Shown here: positions 7,195 to 15,211 of the stretch, one piece after another | Layout: each line of letters begins with the position of its first letter | Position numbering within the stretch: position 1 is the first letter of the stretch | IMG/VR virus record: IMGVR_UViG_3300025853_000219 | Coordinates: 1-40,615 of that record | Source: a virus | Length of the DNA: 40,615 nt | Reading direction: 5' to 3' (one strand) | The notes under the pieces: model-generated | The model's database searches: none | Told to the model about the DNA's origin: nothing | What the model saw: only the letters and a program-made list of their open reading frames with translations | Made by a program: the position numbers and the translations under genes

Positions 7195-8847
7195 TTAAAG
7201 TAACGGTTTCCATATATACTTTAAATTGCCACAATCGTATATTCGATCATATCCATTCATTTGCATATTTTCATACTCCGTTAACTCAGAATCAAACACG
7301 TTTAACTTGTTTTTCAATAAGGATTTTCTGAAATTAAATCGATGGTGTCTTTTATTGTATCCGTTTTTAAAATACCAAAAATTAACAGGAGTAATTCCAT
7401 CCAGAACGAACCCTATCTGATCATACAACGTGTTGTCTAAAGAAGAAAATCTTCTATCAGCATAACTTGTAACTTTTGTTGGGTTATAAGTTGAAGTAAA
7501 ATATTTAAATAATTTACCAGCCGCTCCAACTACTCGCTTGGATGTTGCAAATCTTGATAATTCATATTCATTTTCTTTTGACTTAGAACCTAATGCTACA
7601 CGATTCTCCGAGAATGTCATAACAGAAATGAGTTCGTCTTCATGGTATAATCCCAATTTAATCTTGCTTTTGTCTGACCCTTGTATGTGATTTGATTCAA
7701 GAAAAGTTCGTTTCAACTTAGAATCGATTTCTTTAACTTCACATTTTCTAGCATAAACAGCCTTCTCCGTGTCATTTCCAATTATTGATTTTAATTTTGA
7801 TTTTACAACATTCTGATTATTTATCCATTCGTCTTCAAATATATGAATCAAGCGGTAATCTTTTTCTTCACATGCTATAGTCTTGTCAATGTGATAATCT
7901 TTCCCTACGTGACTAAATGAATGATAATAAAACGAATCATATTCTATTGCTAATTTTAAATCTTCTATTACAATATCCAACTCTTTACCATCGATTATAT
8001 CACGTCGGTTGGTTGAAACTCGATCATCGCCTAAAATACTCTTTAGAAAATCAACAATCTCATGTTCACATACAGATCCTTTATTCAATGGATAACATTC
8101 AATACAACGAGGAAGATGACCACCATCAATGTGATCGCTGAATTCACTGTCACATTTTAAGCATTTGAATTTATAATTATGTCTTCGATCGGTATTAATA
8201 TATTCATCCAATGAAAATAAAGGTTGAACCTTTAAGTTTAATTTATGTATTGTATTTAATTTATTGTAAAATGTTTTTTTGTAAGCGGAATCCATCTTAC
8301 TTTTAATTTCAGTGGATTGTGATGGGTATTCGACTCCGTATCTTTCCAGATTAGACTGTTTGATGACATCCTTAACTTCGGCTGACTGAAATACATTATC
8401 AACTCCATATCGATCATTAACTGTAGATTTTACTTTTTGTTTAGTCTCGTCCAATTGAGATACGTTATCTACGCCTAATGTTTCTTTGGTTTTTTTCTTA
8501 AATTCATCTGTGGTGAAAAAATGACCGCCATATTTTTCATCCATTGTTTTTTGTATTTTGTCTTTAACTTCCTTTGTCTTGGAAGCATTATCAACTCCAT
8601 ACTTTTCCAAACACGTTTTTTTAGCCTTATCCACATTTACATAAGAAGAATCTCCATAACGCTCTAATTTCGTTTTCTTGATTTTCTCGATTCTATCTTT
8701 ATCATTAGCAGTAAATGAACTAGAACATTTTCCACAACAAAATCTTTGATTGCGTGATTTTAATGCTTCAAATCTTTTTCCACATTGGTCACATGTTTTT
8801 TCTTCCCAAAATTTAGAATTCTTTTTCTTTTTGTCTTTATTATCCAT
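7195..8847 (-). CDS. Vsr-like (PD-(D/E)XK/EDxHD) homing endonuclease, copy 1
   Basis: This is a 550-residue protein (ATG 8847; a GTG directly before it is also possible). The N-terminal zinc finger is CDQCGKRF...CCGKC. Then come about six repeats of the type 'ERYGVDN-x-x-(Q/K)', each followed by a short helix, a DNA-reading module common in homing endonucleases. A second zinc ribbon (CLKC...CIEC) precedes the nuclease core with KELDIVIEDLKLAIEYDS, YHSF and LIHIFEDEW. The C-terminal 190 residues (HIQGSD, LGLYHEDELISVMTF, GAAGKLFKYF, SYADRRF) look like a GNAT-type fold. It has two close paralogues here. A host-type promoter lies directly upstream (8872-8899). Confidence 0.88.
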   Translation of the reverse strand: MDNKDKKKKNSKFWEEKTCDQCGKRFEALKSRNQRFCCGKCSSSFTANDKDRIEKIKKTKLERYGDSSYVNVDKAKKTCLEKYGVDNASKTKEVKDKIQKTMDEKYGGHFFTTDEFKKKTKETLGVDNVSQLDETKQKVKSTVNDRYGVDNVFQSAEVKDVIKQSNLERYGVEYPSQSTEIKSKMDSAYKKTFYNKLNTIHKLNLKVQPLFSLDEYINTDRRHNYKFKCLKCDSEFSDHIDGGHLPRCIECYPLNKGSVCEHEIVDFLKSILGDDRVSTNRRDIIDGKELDIVIEDLKLAIEYDSFYYHSFSHVGKDYHIDKTIACEEKDYRLIHIFEDEWINNQNVVKSKLKSIIGNDTEKAVYARKCEVKEIDSKLKRTFLESNHIQGSDKSKIKLGLYHEDELISVMTFSENRVALGSKSKENEYELSRFATSKRVVGAAGKLFKYFTSTYNPTKVTSYADRRFSSLDNTLYDQIGFVLDGITPVNFWYFKNGYNKRHHRFNFRKSLLKNKLNVFDSELTEYENMQMNGYDRIYDCGNLKYIWKPLL

Positions 8848-8871
8848 CACATACGGTTACTCTTTCATATA

Positions 8872-8899
8872 AGTATATCATATCATGAAAATAAGTCAA
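8872..8899 (-). promoter_or_regulatory. Sigma-70-like promoter for the 8847 endonuclease
   Basis: On the minus strand TTGACT (8894-8899) and TATACT (8872-8877) are separated by 16 bp. The -10 box ends 24 nt before ATG 8847. Confidence 0.65.
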
Positions 8900-8908
8900 T
8901 TAAAAAAA

Positions 8909-9433
8909 TCAATCTTCAGAAGCCAGTATTATTTTTTTAAATTTAGTGCAAGCAGCTTTTAATGCTTGATGTCTGTATTTATATTTTTTAGGAGATACTA
9001 GCTTACCAGTAGATTTAAATGTTATATAAAATCCATTATCCTTAATGATTTCAACTAATGAAGTAATGGTAATTCTACTGTCTATGTTTTTGTTGAATTT
9101 TTTACTATTTTTTTGAATACATTTTTTATATTTTTTAGTAGCACTCCATACGTTTGTTTTCAAACCTTTCTCTAAACTATGAGTATTTCCGTGACATTCT
9201 CTACATAACAATACAAGATCATTTAAATGTTCATTACCCAATCTTTTATATGTTCTATGATGTAAATCCAATGGAATGTCAGACTTATGACAAGAATAAC
9301 AACAAAATTTATTACATCCCTGATAATACGTTTTATATAATTTTGATGCATAATACCTTTTCCGTAATTCCCCCCAATGTGGAGATTTTAAATACTCCAC
9401 ATATTTCTCTTTAGTCATTTTAATTCGTTTCAT
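8909..9433 (-). CDS. HNH endonuclease
   Basis: This is a 174-residue protein. The start MKRIKMTK at 9433 overlaps the upstream stop as ATGA, typical of coupled translation. The N-terminus YVEYLKSPHWGELRKRYY is a known lead-in of phage HNH enzymes. The HNH core has C45/C48, LHH at 57-59, RLGNEHLNDLVLLC with N71, then C77, C80 and H81, and H85. The basic C-terminal tail probably binds DNA. It lies in tandem with another HNH gene and is presumably transcribed from the promoter at 10247-10275. It acts as a free-standing homing endonuclease by inference from family and location. Confidence 0.88.
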   Translation of the reverse strand: MKRIKMTKEKYVEYLKSPHWGELRKRYYASKLYKTYYQGCNKFCCYSCHKSDIPLDLHHRTYKRLGNEHLNDLVLLCRECHGNTHSLEKGLKTNVWSATKKYKKCIQKNSKKFNKNIDSRITITSLVEIIKDNGFYITFKSTGKLVSPKKYKYRHQALKAACTKFKKIILASED

Positions 9434-10239
9434 AAATTGTAACATGGATGTAATTCACAGTGACACTTTTTACATATTGTAATCCCTGATATATTATGTT
9501 CAACGTGATACTCCATTACTTTATCCGCTAATATTTTCTTATCTTCAAACCACTCACTGTTCGCTAAATCAACGTTCTCTTCTAATATAATACCAATTAC
9601 CTCACTGAACTCAATATCGTCGTGGTGAACTTGTAAATCGCTTATAGATCCACAATGTTGACATGTGAAGTTATCTCTCTTTAAAATGGGATATTTCCAA
9701 GTCTCATAATGTTTCTTTGAACCACGAGCAATTTGCTGGATGGTTGAACTTCCTCCGTTCCATTGTGAATGAGCAGAGCCTGTTAATGGAGTTATGATTT
9801 CATTTTTCCACATTTGTTTCATACGATCAGAATATTCTTTCTTTTGTTCATCCGTAAATGATTCTGATTTCATTTTTCCATTGTTAGCAACACGATCATC
9901 AATATCTTTATTTAATCCTTTATTCCAAACTTCACGTTCGCCATTAGCAAATTGTTGTCTTCTCGTTTCTGCTGATTTCTCAATGGCTTTCTTGTTGTGA
10001 CCCCAATTATTCGCCACTCTTGATTGATGACCTTGAACGAATTCTCTAAACGATCCATTTACTGGATTCCATTTTACTTTTTCACCACATCCACATTTAC
10101 ACGTAGGCCATTCTCCGTTCAAATAATAATCAACATAACATTTCTGAGAATTAATTTTATGAGTTCTACTTACATGTCTTCTCATTGAGTCATATGATTC
10201 AAATTCACGATCACAATACATACACTTAAATTTATCCAT
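9430..10239 (-). CDS. HNH homing endonuclease with C2H2 finger and NUMOD3-like segment
   Basis: This is a 269-residue protein. Residues 1-30 contain a C2H2 finger (C6, C9, H22, H27). A Cys-rich CKCGCGEKVKW segment follows, then NUMOD3-like VWNKGLNKD and SQWNGGSS motifs that bind DNA in homing enzymes. The C-terminal HNH core runs WKYPILKRDNFTCQHCG, LQVHHDDIEF and ITICKKCHCELH. A strong host-type promoter (TTGACA-17-TATACT) is placed so that the mRNA would begin close to the ATG. It lies directly downstream of the tail-tube gene and its terminator, a usual landing site for homing genes. Confidence 0.9.
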   Translation of the reverse strand: MDKFKCMYCDREFESYDSMRRHVSRTHKINSQKCYVDYYLNGEWPTCKCGCGEKVKWNPVNGSFREFVQGHQSRVANNWGHNKKAIEKSAETRRQQFANGEREVWNKGLNKDIDDRVANNGKMKSESFTDEQKKEYSDRMKQMWKNEIITPLTGSAHSQWNGGSSTIQQIARGSKKHYETWKYPILKRDNFTCQHCGSISDLQVHHDDIEFSEVIGIILEENVDLANSEWFEDKKILADKVMEYHVEHNISGITICKKCHCELHPCYNL

Positions 10240-10246
10240 AAATATA

Positions 10247-10275
10247 AGTATATGTTATGATTATGTTTTTGTCAA
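10247..10275 (-). promoter_or_regulatory. Sigma-70-like promoter for the 10239 HNH gene
   Basis: On the minus strand TTGACA (10270-10275) and TATACT (10247-10252) are separated by 17 bp. The -10 box ends 7 nt before ATG, predicting an almost leaderless mRNA. Confidence 0.75.
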
Positions 10276-10283
10276 TATATAAT

Positions 10284-10315
10284 AAAAAAACCCCTCAAAT
10301 TTAATTGAGGGGTTT
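10284..10315 (-). terminator. Terminator after the tail-tube gene
   Basis: The stem AAACCCCTCAA/TTGAGGGGTTT has a T7 run on the minus strand. It ends transcripts of the 10348-10836 gene and isolates the HNH genes. Confidence 0.85.
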
Positions 10316-10347
10316 CGTAAGTAGTTGAAAATGAGTGAGTTACAACA

Positions 10348-10836
10348 TCAAAATTGTAGCACAGCGTAGTCGTAACTGAGCGTAACGTTAACCATAACTG
10401 GATCTGGAGTTGCCCAATCCATACCGTTAAAGTTTGCTTGTGATACGAAAGCACCTTTTAAAGTCCATTCTTCAACCTTGTCACCGACAGGTCCCAGAAT
10501 ATTGAAAGTTACATCTTTTTTGTAAAAATCTGCGTAACCGTCTCTACCAGTCACACTTTCATGTGATAGACGAATCCACTCCATAACAGCTTGAGCTGCT
10601 GAAGGAACAACTGCATCATACATGGTGATTTCGATATCGTTCCATTCCGCTTTACCTTTCAGTTTACGGTAGATGTTCATATGTTCCATCTTAATAGTGT
10701 TAAGATTGATTGATGGTCTTGCAGCACTTTTGATCAAATACGCAGGAATTCCATCAATATACATGATGAAACGATTCTGAGTTTTTGGCTCAAATGCTGT
10801 AAAGAATTGTTCATTTGCTTCTAATAAATCAGCCAT
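10348..10836 (-). CDS. Tail tube protein, T4 gp19-like
   Basis: This is a 162-residue protein, essentially the length of T4 gp19 (163). It starts MADLLEANEQFFTAFEPKTQNRF and contains the typical tube features: RFIMYIDGIPAYLIKSAARPS, IKMEHMNIYRKLKGKAEWNDIEITMYD, and a final DPVMVNVTLSYDYAVLQF strand. It polymerises into the inner tube of a contractile tail through which DNA passes. An AAAGGA Shine-Dalgarno sequence lies 7 nt before ATG, and an ATATTTAT box lies about 34 nt upstream. In T4 the tube gene directly follows the sheath gene. Here they are 8.4 kb apart, and the tube gene is flanked on both sides by endonuclease genes. Confidence 0.95.
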   Translation of the reverse strand: MADLLEANEQFFTAFEPKTQNRFIMYIDGIPAYLIKSAARPSINLNTIKMEHMNIYRKLKGKAEWNDIEITMYDAVVPSAAQAVMEWIRLSHESVTGRDGYADFYKKDVTFNILGPVGDKVEEWTLKGAFVSQANFNGMDWATPDPVMVNVTLSYDYAVLQF

Positions 10837-10869
10837 TGTTTTTCCTTTAGGTTAAAGTTATATCTTATA

Positions 10870-10877
10870 ATAAATAT
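10870..10877 (-). promoter_or_regulatory. ATATTTAT box upstream of the tail-tube gene
   Basis: The element lies 33 nt before the ATG at 10836, and the intervening leader carries AAAGGA. The leader (TTATAA...AACCTAAA) resembles the one before the YadA-like fibre gene at 26364. Confidence 0.4.
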
Positions 10878-10884
10878 TTTTTCG

Positions 10885-10913
10885 TTGAAGTATTACAATA
10901 TAAATGATATACA
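10885..10913 (+). promoter_or_regulatory. Sigma-70-like promoter for the 10925 endonuclease
   Basis: TTGAAG (10885-10890) and TATACA (10908-10913) are 17 bp apart on the plus strand. The -10 box lies 11 nt before ATG 10925, which argues for that start over the ATG at 10904. Confidence 0.6.
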
Positions 10914-10924
10914 ATTATAATTAT

Positions 10925-12436
10925 ATGCCAGTTATTGAGCCTATGGGTAAACGAAAATCAGTTATAAAGAGTTGTAAGTATTGTAATGGTGAATTTGAGG
11001 TTAATTATTATAAACGTAATGTTCGTAAGTATTGTAGCAAGAAGTGTTCTAATGCTGATCCTGAAACAAAGCGTAAAATTGCGGAAAGTCAGCGTAAAAC
11101 GTATATTGAAAAATATAACGTAGACCATCCAATGAAGACTAATAAGGTAAAGGATAATTTTAAGCGTTCAATGTTAAAGAAATATGGAGTTGAAAATGCT
11201 CTGTGTAATGATGTTATAAAGCAAAAAGTTAAAGATACTAAGTTTGATAAATACGGAGATAGCAATTACAATAACATACAGAAAAGCAAACAAACGTGTT
11301 TAGAACGGTATGGGGTGGATAACATACGTAAAAGTAAACAATTTAAAGATAAGTGTTTTGATACAAAGAATGCCACGGAATATTCTACATTATTAGAGTA
11401 TGCTAAACAAATAAACGTTGAGTTGTTATTTGATATTCAGGAGTTCACAGGTTACCGCACAGATAACATATATTCGTTTAAATGTAATACGTGTGGTAAA
11501 GTGTTTGAAAATTATGTATATTCATTGCAGAATGTTTTCTGTAGTGATTGTGAGGTTGTTATAGATTATAAAACAGAACTATTTGATTTTTTAAAATCCG
11601 AAACAACATATAACATACAAACTAATGTAAAAAAACCTTTCATTGGATTACCGCTCGATTTTTATATAGAAGAATTAAACTTAGCAATAGAATTATGTGA
11701 TCATAAATCTCATTCAGAAAAAGCCGGTAAGTTAAATAAAACGTATCGTATAAATAAAACAAATAAGTGTATAATGAATGGTATAAATTTAATACACATA
11801 TTTGAATATGAATGGAAACAAAAAGCGGAAAACATCAAAAGCATACTAAGAACAAAATTAAACTCTAATAATATAAGAAAAATATTTGCTAGAAAATGTG
11901 AATTCGTTAAATTGTCAAAATCGGAAAAAAACGAGTTTCTACAAATAAATCATATACAAGGAAAAGATAAAAGTTCTTATGAATATGGATTGAAATATAA
12001 AAATGAAATTGTGTCTGTTATGACGTTTTGTAAAAGTAGATTTGATAAAAAAATACAATATGAAATAAGCAGATTTTGTAATAAGTTAAATACGTCAGTA
12101 ATTGGAGGAACGTCAAAATTATTTAATTGTTTTATAAATGAAGTTAATCCTGATACAATATTATCTTACGCTGATAGACGCTTGTTTGGTGGAGATGTGT
12201 ATAGAGAGTTAGGATTTGAGTTTTTTAAAAACACGTCACCTGGCTACCATTATATTACACCTGACTATAAAATGATTATAAACCGTATAAATTTTCACAA
12301 ACACAAACAAAAAGATAAACTTCAGACATTCGACCCAACATTAACCGAATGGGAAAATATGAAAGCTAATGGATTTGACAGAATATGGGATTGTGGAAAT
12401 TTGAAATGGGTGTATACAAAAAAACCGTTGAAATAA
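10925..12436 (+). CDS. Vsr-like homing endonuclease, copy 2 (divergent)
   Basis: This is a 503-residue protein when started at MPVIEPMG; the in-frame ATG at 10904 lies inside the promoter. Domain order matches its paralogues: zinc finger CKYCNGEF...CSKKC, YGV-type repeats, second ribbon FKCNTCGKVF...CSDC, nuclease core LPLDFYIEELNLAIELCD with HSEK and LIHIFEYEW, and the C-terminal domain (HIQGKD, GGTSKLFNCF, SYADRRL, MKANGFDRIWDCGNLKW). It has fewer repeats than the others. The core differs from the relatives at FNGNYWHSE-type positions (CDHKSHSE) and EDEW (EYEW), so activity is less certain. It is on the plus strand, next to the tube gene start. Confidence 0.87.
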   Translation: MPVIEPMGKRKSVIKSCKYCNGEFEVNYYKRNVRKYCSKKCSNADPETKRKIAESQRKTYIEKYNVDHPMKTNKVKDNFKRSMLKKYGVENALCNDVIKQKVKDTKFDKYGDSNYNNIQKSKQTCLERYGVDNIRKSKQFKDKCFDTKNATEYSTLLEYAKQINVELLFDIQEFTGYRTDNIYSFKCNTCGKVFENYVYSLQNVFCSDCEVVIDYKTELFDFLKSETTYNIQTNVKKPFIGLPLDFYIEELNLAIELCDHKSHSEKAGKLNKTYRINKTNKCIMNGINLIHIFEYEWKQKAENIKSILRTKLNSNNIRKIFARKCEFVKLSKSEKNEFLQINHIQGKDKSSYEYGLKYKNEIVSVMTFCKSRFDKKIQYEISRFCNKLNTSVIGGTSKLFNCFINEVNPDTILSYADRRLFGGDVYRELGFEFFKNTSPGYHYITPDYKMIINRINFHKHKQKDKLQTFDPTLTEWENMKANGFDRIWDCGNLKWVYTKKPLK

Positions 12437-12451
12437 AAAATCAACGGTTTT
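12421..12451. terminator. Bidirectional terminator between convergent genes
   Basis: The perfect 11-bp inverted repeat AAAACCGTTGA/TCAACGGTTTT gives T-runs on both strands. The last codons and stops of both convergent genes lie inside it. Confidence 0.85.
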
Positions 12452-12701
12452 CAGTAATTTTGAAATCAAGATTATATTCTGATAGAATATGTGATTTTAC
12501 TTTACACTCCTTGAGAGATCCTTGATATATTTCCATATAACCAATTTTTCTAAATTCATTTAATTGTTCAAGAGAATCTTCTGAATTACGAAATTGATCG
12601 CTGACTAAACACAATGCCTCATCGGGTGAAAGAAATCCCCTATCGTAATGGTATTCGGTGTTTATTACTATAAGTTTATGAGTGTTTGTTTTTGTCATCA
12701 T
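12441..12701 (-). CDS. Small protein, paralogue of 14290-14544
   Basis: This is an 86-residue protein of unknown function. It begins MMTKTNTHKLIVINT and ends YQGSLKECKVKSHILSEYN plus a short tail. The same frame pattern, THKL(I/V)...T near the start and GSL-x-x-C...K-x-IL-x-x-Y near the end, occurs in the 84-residue protein at 14290-14544, so the two are paralogues. There is no membrane segment or signal. It has its own host-type promoter and a strong terminator, suggesting early or independent expression. It may modify host functions, but that is only a guess from size and regulation. Confidence 0.7.
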   Translation of the reverse strand: MMTKTNTHKLIVINTEYHYDRGFLSPDEALCLVSDQFRNSEDSLEQLNEFRKIGYMEIYQGSLKECKVKSHILSEYNLDFKITENR

Positions 12702-12708
12702 ATATAAA

Positions 12709-12737
12709 ACATTACACCATAAATTTCAATAAGTCAA
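12709..12737 (-). promoter_or_regulatory. Sigma-70-like promoter for the 12701 gene
   Basis: On the minus strand TTGACT (12732-12737) and TAATGT (12709-12714) are 17 bp apart, with the -10 box 7 nt before ATG 12701. Confidence 0.6.
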
Positions 12738-12755
12738 CCTTTTTTTTTTAAAAAA

Positions 12756-13415
12756 TTACATTCTTCCCGTAGAATCTCTTGCAATAGACTGTCCCGCTGT
12801 TGGTGTGATTGATAACGGAATAATTCGTCCTCTACCTGATTGATATCCAACAGGAACATAAGTTGATGGAATTTTCTTTTTCTTTCTTAACAATATTGAA
12901 AATTTGTTAATCTTACCCTTAAATTCCTCCATTTCGTCACCTGAATGATCAGCAGGCCCTTTCAATTTCAGTGGAATTGCAACTTTCTTACTATCATCTC
13001 CTAATTTACCGTCTTGGAAATATATTGTAATCATAGATGTTTCGGGTGCTTCTTCCTCCAACACTTCTTTTATCAGTGGAAGTAACATTTTCTTTATTCG
13101 TTTATTTTCTGATAATTTGCGTTTTTTGTATTCAGCAATTACAACTTCAGTAATGCTCTCTTTAATTAAATTTCTGATTGATTCTTTCATTGTCTTTTCT
13201 CCTGATAATGCTTCTCCTAAATCGGAACCAGCTGCTAATCTAGCATTAATTTCATCAATATCAAACTGTTCATCATTTTCAGATGAAACGCTTGCCACAT
13301 TTCCGTTTTGAATTTCTACGTTATATATCTCTTCATCATCAGCAACGATTATGGTATCGTTGCCAATGAGATCGTTGCTCTTTAAGAAATAATTCTGTTT
13401 AGGATCGTCAACCAT
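12756..13415 (-). CDS. Hypothetical protein with internal leader and internal start
   Basis: This is a 219-residue protein whose ATG overlaps the upstream stop as TAATG. Residues 1-75 are acidic. At residue 76 begins MKESIRNLIKESITEVV, the same [I/L]-x-E leader seen at the N-termini of neighbours. Its ATG (13190) is preceded by AGGAG at 8-nt spacing, so a second product of 144 residues (12756-13190) is likely. A second similar helix (LLPLIKEVLEEE) follows. The C-terminal 100 residues are beta-rich with MITIYFQDGKLGDDSKKVAIPLKLKG and a Gly/Arg tail. Function unknown; a head-internal or scaffold-type role is inferred from the leader. Confidence 0.8.
   Translation of the reverse strand: MVDDPKQNYFLKSNDLIGNDTIIVADDEEIYNVEIQNGNVASVSSENDEQFDIDEINARLAAGSDLGEALSGEKTMKESIRNLIKESITEVVIAEYKKRKLSENKRIKKMLLPLIKEVLEEEAPETSMITIYFQDGKLGDDSKKVAIPLKLKGPADHSGDEMEEFKGKINKFSILLRKKKKIPSTYVPVGYQSGRGRIIPLSITPTAGQSIARDSTGRM
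13188..13204 (-). promoter_or_regulatory. Internal ribosome binding site and start
   Basis: Within the 12756-13415 gene, AGGAG lies 8 nt before an in-frame ATG at 13190 that begins MKESIRNLIKES. It is a better Shine-Dalgarno sequence than the one at the full-length start. Confidence 0.55.
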
Positions 13416-14254
13416 TATACCAATCCAGCTTTTTGTAATGTTAAATGAATAGTTTTCCTAGCAGAAGCGTCATTTAAATATGCTTCTGATAAATCTTCTA
13501 CAATATCACCCCATTGTTTACCAGCAGGAGAAGAAGTATATTCTTCAGCAAGTTCCATCAATAAAGAAGACTGTAAATGTTGTAATGTATTAAATAACTC
13601 ATTACGACTTAAATCACTTTGAACTTCACTTACAATTTCTTGATCTGATTGTGGGCCAGAACGACTCATTTTCATTGTCTGTGGATAAACGATTCCACCG
13701 ACCATATCAAACGCTCTTTCGGAAATCAATCCTTTGTCGTGAGCTTTGTATTGGGTTGCTGGTTTTACAATTCCCAATTGTTCTTTAATTGTATTTTCGT
13801 TTAACGTTTCATTTTCGTATGATTGAGGTTCAGTGTGTTCTCCGCAATTTGAACAAATGTCGCTCATTTTAATTGGAGCACCACAACAAGAAGATACTTC
13901 TTCAGATTCATTCATAACATGATTTACGTAATCGTCAGCCTCACCACTAGCAGGAGTCAACATTTTACTTTGGAATTCATTCTTTGATATTTTTCCGAAG
14001 TGAAATTGATTTATCAAATCTCTTGCAATACTGATATCCATGTTTGGATTATTATTTTTCAACCAGTTATGTAAAGGTTTTGAATTTCCCAATCCAATGT
14101 GTGCTGAAATAGCATTCCATAAACTAGAAATTTTAGCTTCCGTTTCTTCGGAATTTTCATCTAATTTAGAAGGAGAACTACATCCAATGCTTGTAACAGG
14201 TTTAATGCCTGCTAAAACAAACATTCTTTCATTTAATAATTTTTTATCGCTCAT
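13415..14254 (-). CDS. Leader-bearing protein with small zinc ribbon
   Basis: This is a 279-residue protein. The first residues MSDKKLLNE end in L-N-E at position 9, matching the leader pattern, followed by RMFVLAGIKPVTS. Around residue 120 there is a four-cysteine ribbon, SCCGAPIKMSDICSNCGEH. The rest is soluble and mixed, with a helical C-terminus (SSLLMELAEEYTSSPAGKQWGDIVEDLSEAYLND). ATATTTAT lies seven bases before ATG, with AAGG between as a weak Shine-Dalgarno sequence. The stop overlaps the next gene as TAATG, so the two are translationally coupled. I do not recognise the family; packaging in the head is inferred. Confidence 0.78.
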   Translation of the reverse strand: MSDKKLLNERMFVLAGIKPVTSIGCSSPSKLDENSEETEAKISSLWNAISAHIGLGNSKPLHNWLKNNNPNMDISIARDLINQFHFGKISKNEFQSKMLTPASGEADDYVNHVMNESEEVSSCCGAPIKMSDICSNCGEHTEPQSYENETLNENTIKEQLGIVKPATQYKAHDKGLISERAFDMVGGIVYPQTMKMSRSGPQSDQEIVSEVQSDLSRNELFNTLQHLQSSLLMELAEEYTSSPAGKQWGDIVEDLSEAYLNDASARKTIHLTLQKAGLV

Positions 14255-14261
14255 ATACCTT

Positions 14262-14269
14262 ATAAATAT
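14262..14269 (-). promoter_or_regulatory. ATATTTAT box upstream of the 14254 gene
   Basis: Coding-strand ATATTTAT spans -15 to -8, with AAGG directly after it. The preceding ATGC is shared with the boxes at 2885 and 5933. Confidence 0.45.
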
Positions 14270-14289
14270 AAAGCATATATAAAAACGAG

Positions 14290-14544
14290 TTAAATCTCAA
14301 CTATTTCATTGATGATTGAATACGAATCTAGTATTTTTTTATATTCGTTGCACTTTTCGAGTGAACCAACAAAACAATCTGTTTTCTCACAATTTTCAGC
14401 ATCATCAATAATTTTAGTCGCTAACTGATTTTTTCCGTCGTGGTTTTCTTTGTCGTAAATTACCCAAACAGCTTCATGAGCACAACCCAATTCAACGTCG
14501 GGAGTGTCATATAAAACTAATTTATGTGTAACTGTGTCATTCAT
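14290..14544 (-). CDS. Small protein, paralogue of 12441-12701
   Basis: This is an 84-residue protein starting MNDTVTHKLVLYDT. I chose ATG 14544 over an upstream in-frame start because it aligns with the paralogue and follows a TATAAT-like sequence. The C-terminal part CFVGSLEKCNEYKKILDSYS matches the end of the 12441-12701 protein. It is acidic, with three or four cysteines and no membrane segment. A TTGACT (about 30 bp before a TATAAT) is too far for a standard promoter, so its regulation is unclear. Function unknown. Confidence 0.68.
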   Translation of the reverse strand: MNDTVTHKLVLYDTPDVELGCAHEAVWVIYDKENHDGKNQLATKIIDDAENCEKTDCFVGSLEKCNEYKKILDSYSIINEIVEI

Positions 14545-14593
14545 ATTATATACAATGACACTCTTTTTATAAAAAGTCAACTATTTTTTCAAA

Positions 14594-15211
14594 TTAATTG
14601 TCTGTATATAAAATACTATCCAAAGGAACTTGCCCAGCAACAGCAACTTTCTTGTGCATGTCGTTTGATGCTAACGTATTGTCAATTCCCTGTGGGTAAT
14701 TGTCTACGTCACTTTTAGGAACTAACTTTTTAAATTTAATTTTATGAGTGGCAGCTAATGATCTAACTTGTTGAATAGGCAACTGTATAATGTTCGGATG
14801 TTTGGGATCACGTAATGGTTCTAACTGATCTTCACCATATTCAGCTTCTAACTTCTTAAAATCAATAGGAACACTAACCGCCTTTGGCTCTTTTCCTAAC
14901 TTCTCTAACTCATCATGAGCTTTAGGATAACGACTAACATATGCTGTTCCATCAGCAAATACAAAAATTTGATAACCACCGTAGAATTCCTGTAATAATT
15001 CAGATTCTTTCATCGGCTGATTGTGCCAACCTTTGATTTTTCCAGGTTTAGTTTTATAACGGCCAAGTTGTTCCTTGTTTTTCTTAGAAACAGCTTCTCT
15101 TTCTTCAGGAGGAACTGCAAGTGGGCTCTTTTTCAATCCATCCCACATTCCTTCTTCAATTAATTCGGAAATGCACTCTCTTATTAAATATTTTAATTTA
15201 TTCGATTTCAT
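14594..15211 (-). CDS. Leader-bearing hypothetical protein
   Basis: This is a 205-residue protein. Residues 1-12, MKSNKLKYLIRE, are nearly the same as the leader of the methyltransferase encoded just upstream (MKTQELKSLIRE), and both continue with C-(I/L)-S-E. After a linker rich in Lys/Pro, MKESELLQEFYGGYQIFVFADGTAYVSRYPKAHDEL forms a small domain. The C-terminus has repeated Pro/Lys segments. The start overlaps the upstream stop as TAATG. Function unknown. The shared leader with an enzyme strengthens the idea that the first 12-20 residues are a targeting signal. Confidence 0.78.
   Translation of the reverse strand: MKSNKLKYLIRECISELIEEGMWDGLKKSPLAVPPEEREAVSKKNKEQLGRYKTKPGKIKGWHNQPMKESELLQEFYGGYQIFVFADGTAYVSRYPKAHDELEKLGKEPKAVSVPIDFKKLEAEYGEDQLEPLRDPKHPNIIQLPIQQVRSLAATHKIKFKKLVPKSDVDNYPQGIDNTLASNDMHKKVAVAGQVPLDSILYTDN

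Noticed and set aside
10904-10924. Earlier ATG (10904) for the plus-strand endonuclease
   Set aside because: It lies between the -35 and -10 boxes of the best promoter, and the extra seven residues (Ile/Tyr/Asn) look untranslated.
14544-14587. TTGACT and TATAAT as a promoter for the 14544 gene
   Set aside because: The spacing is about 24 bp, too long for a standard sigma-70 promoter.
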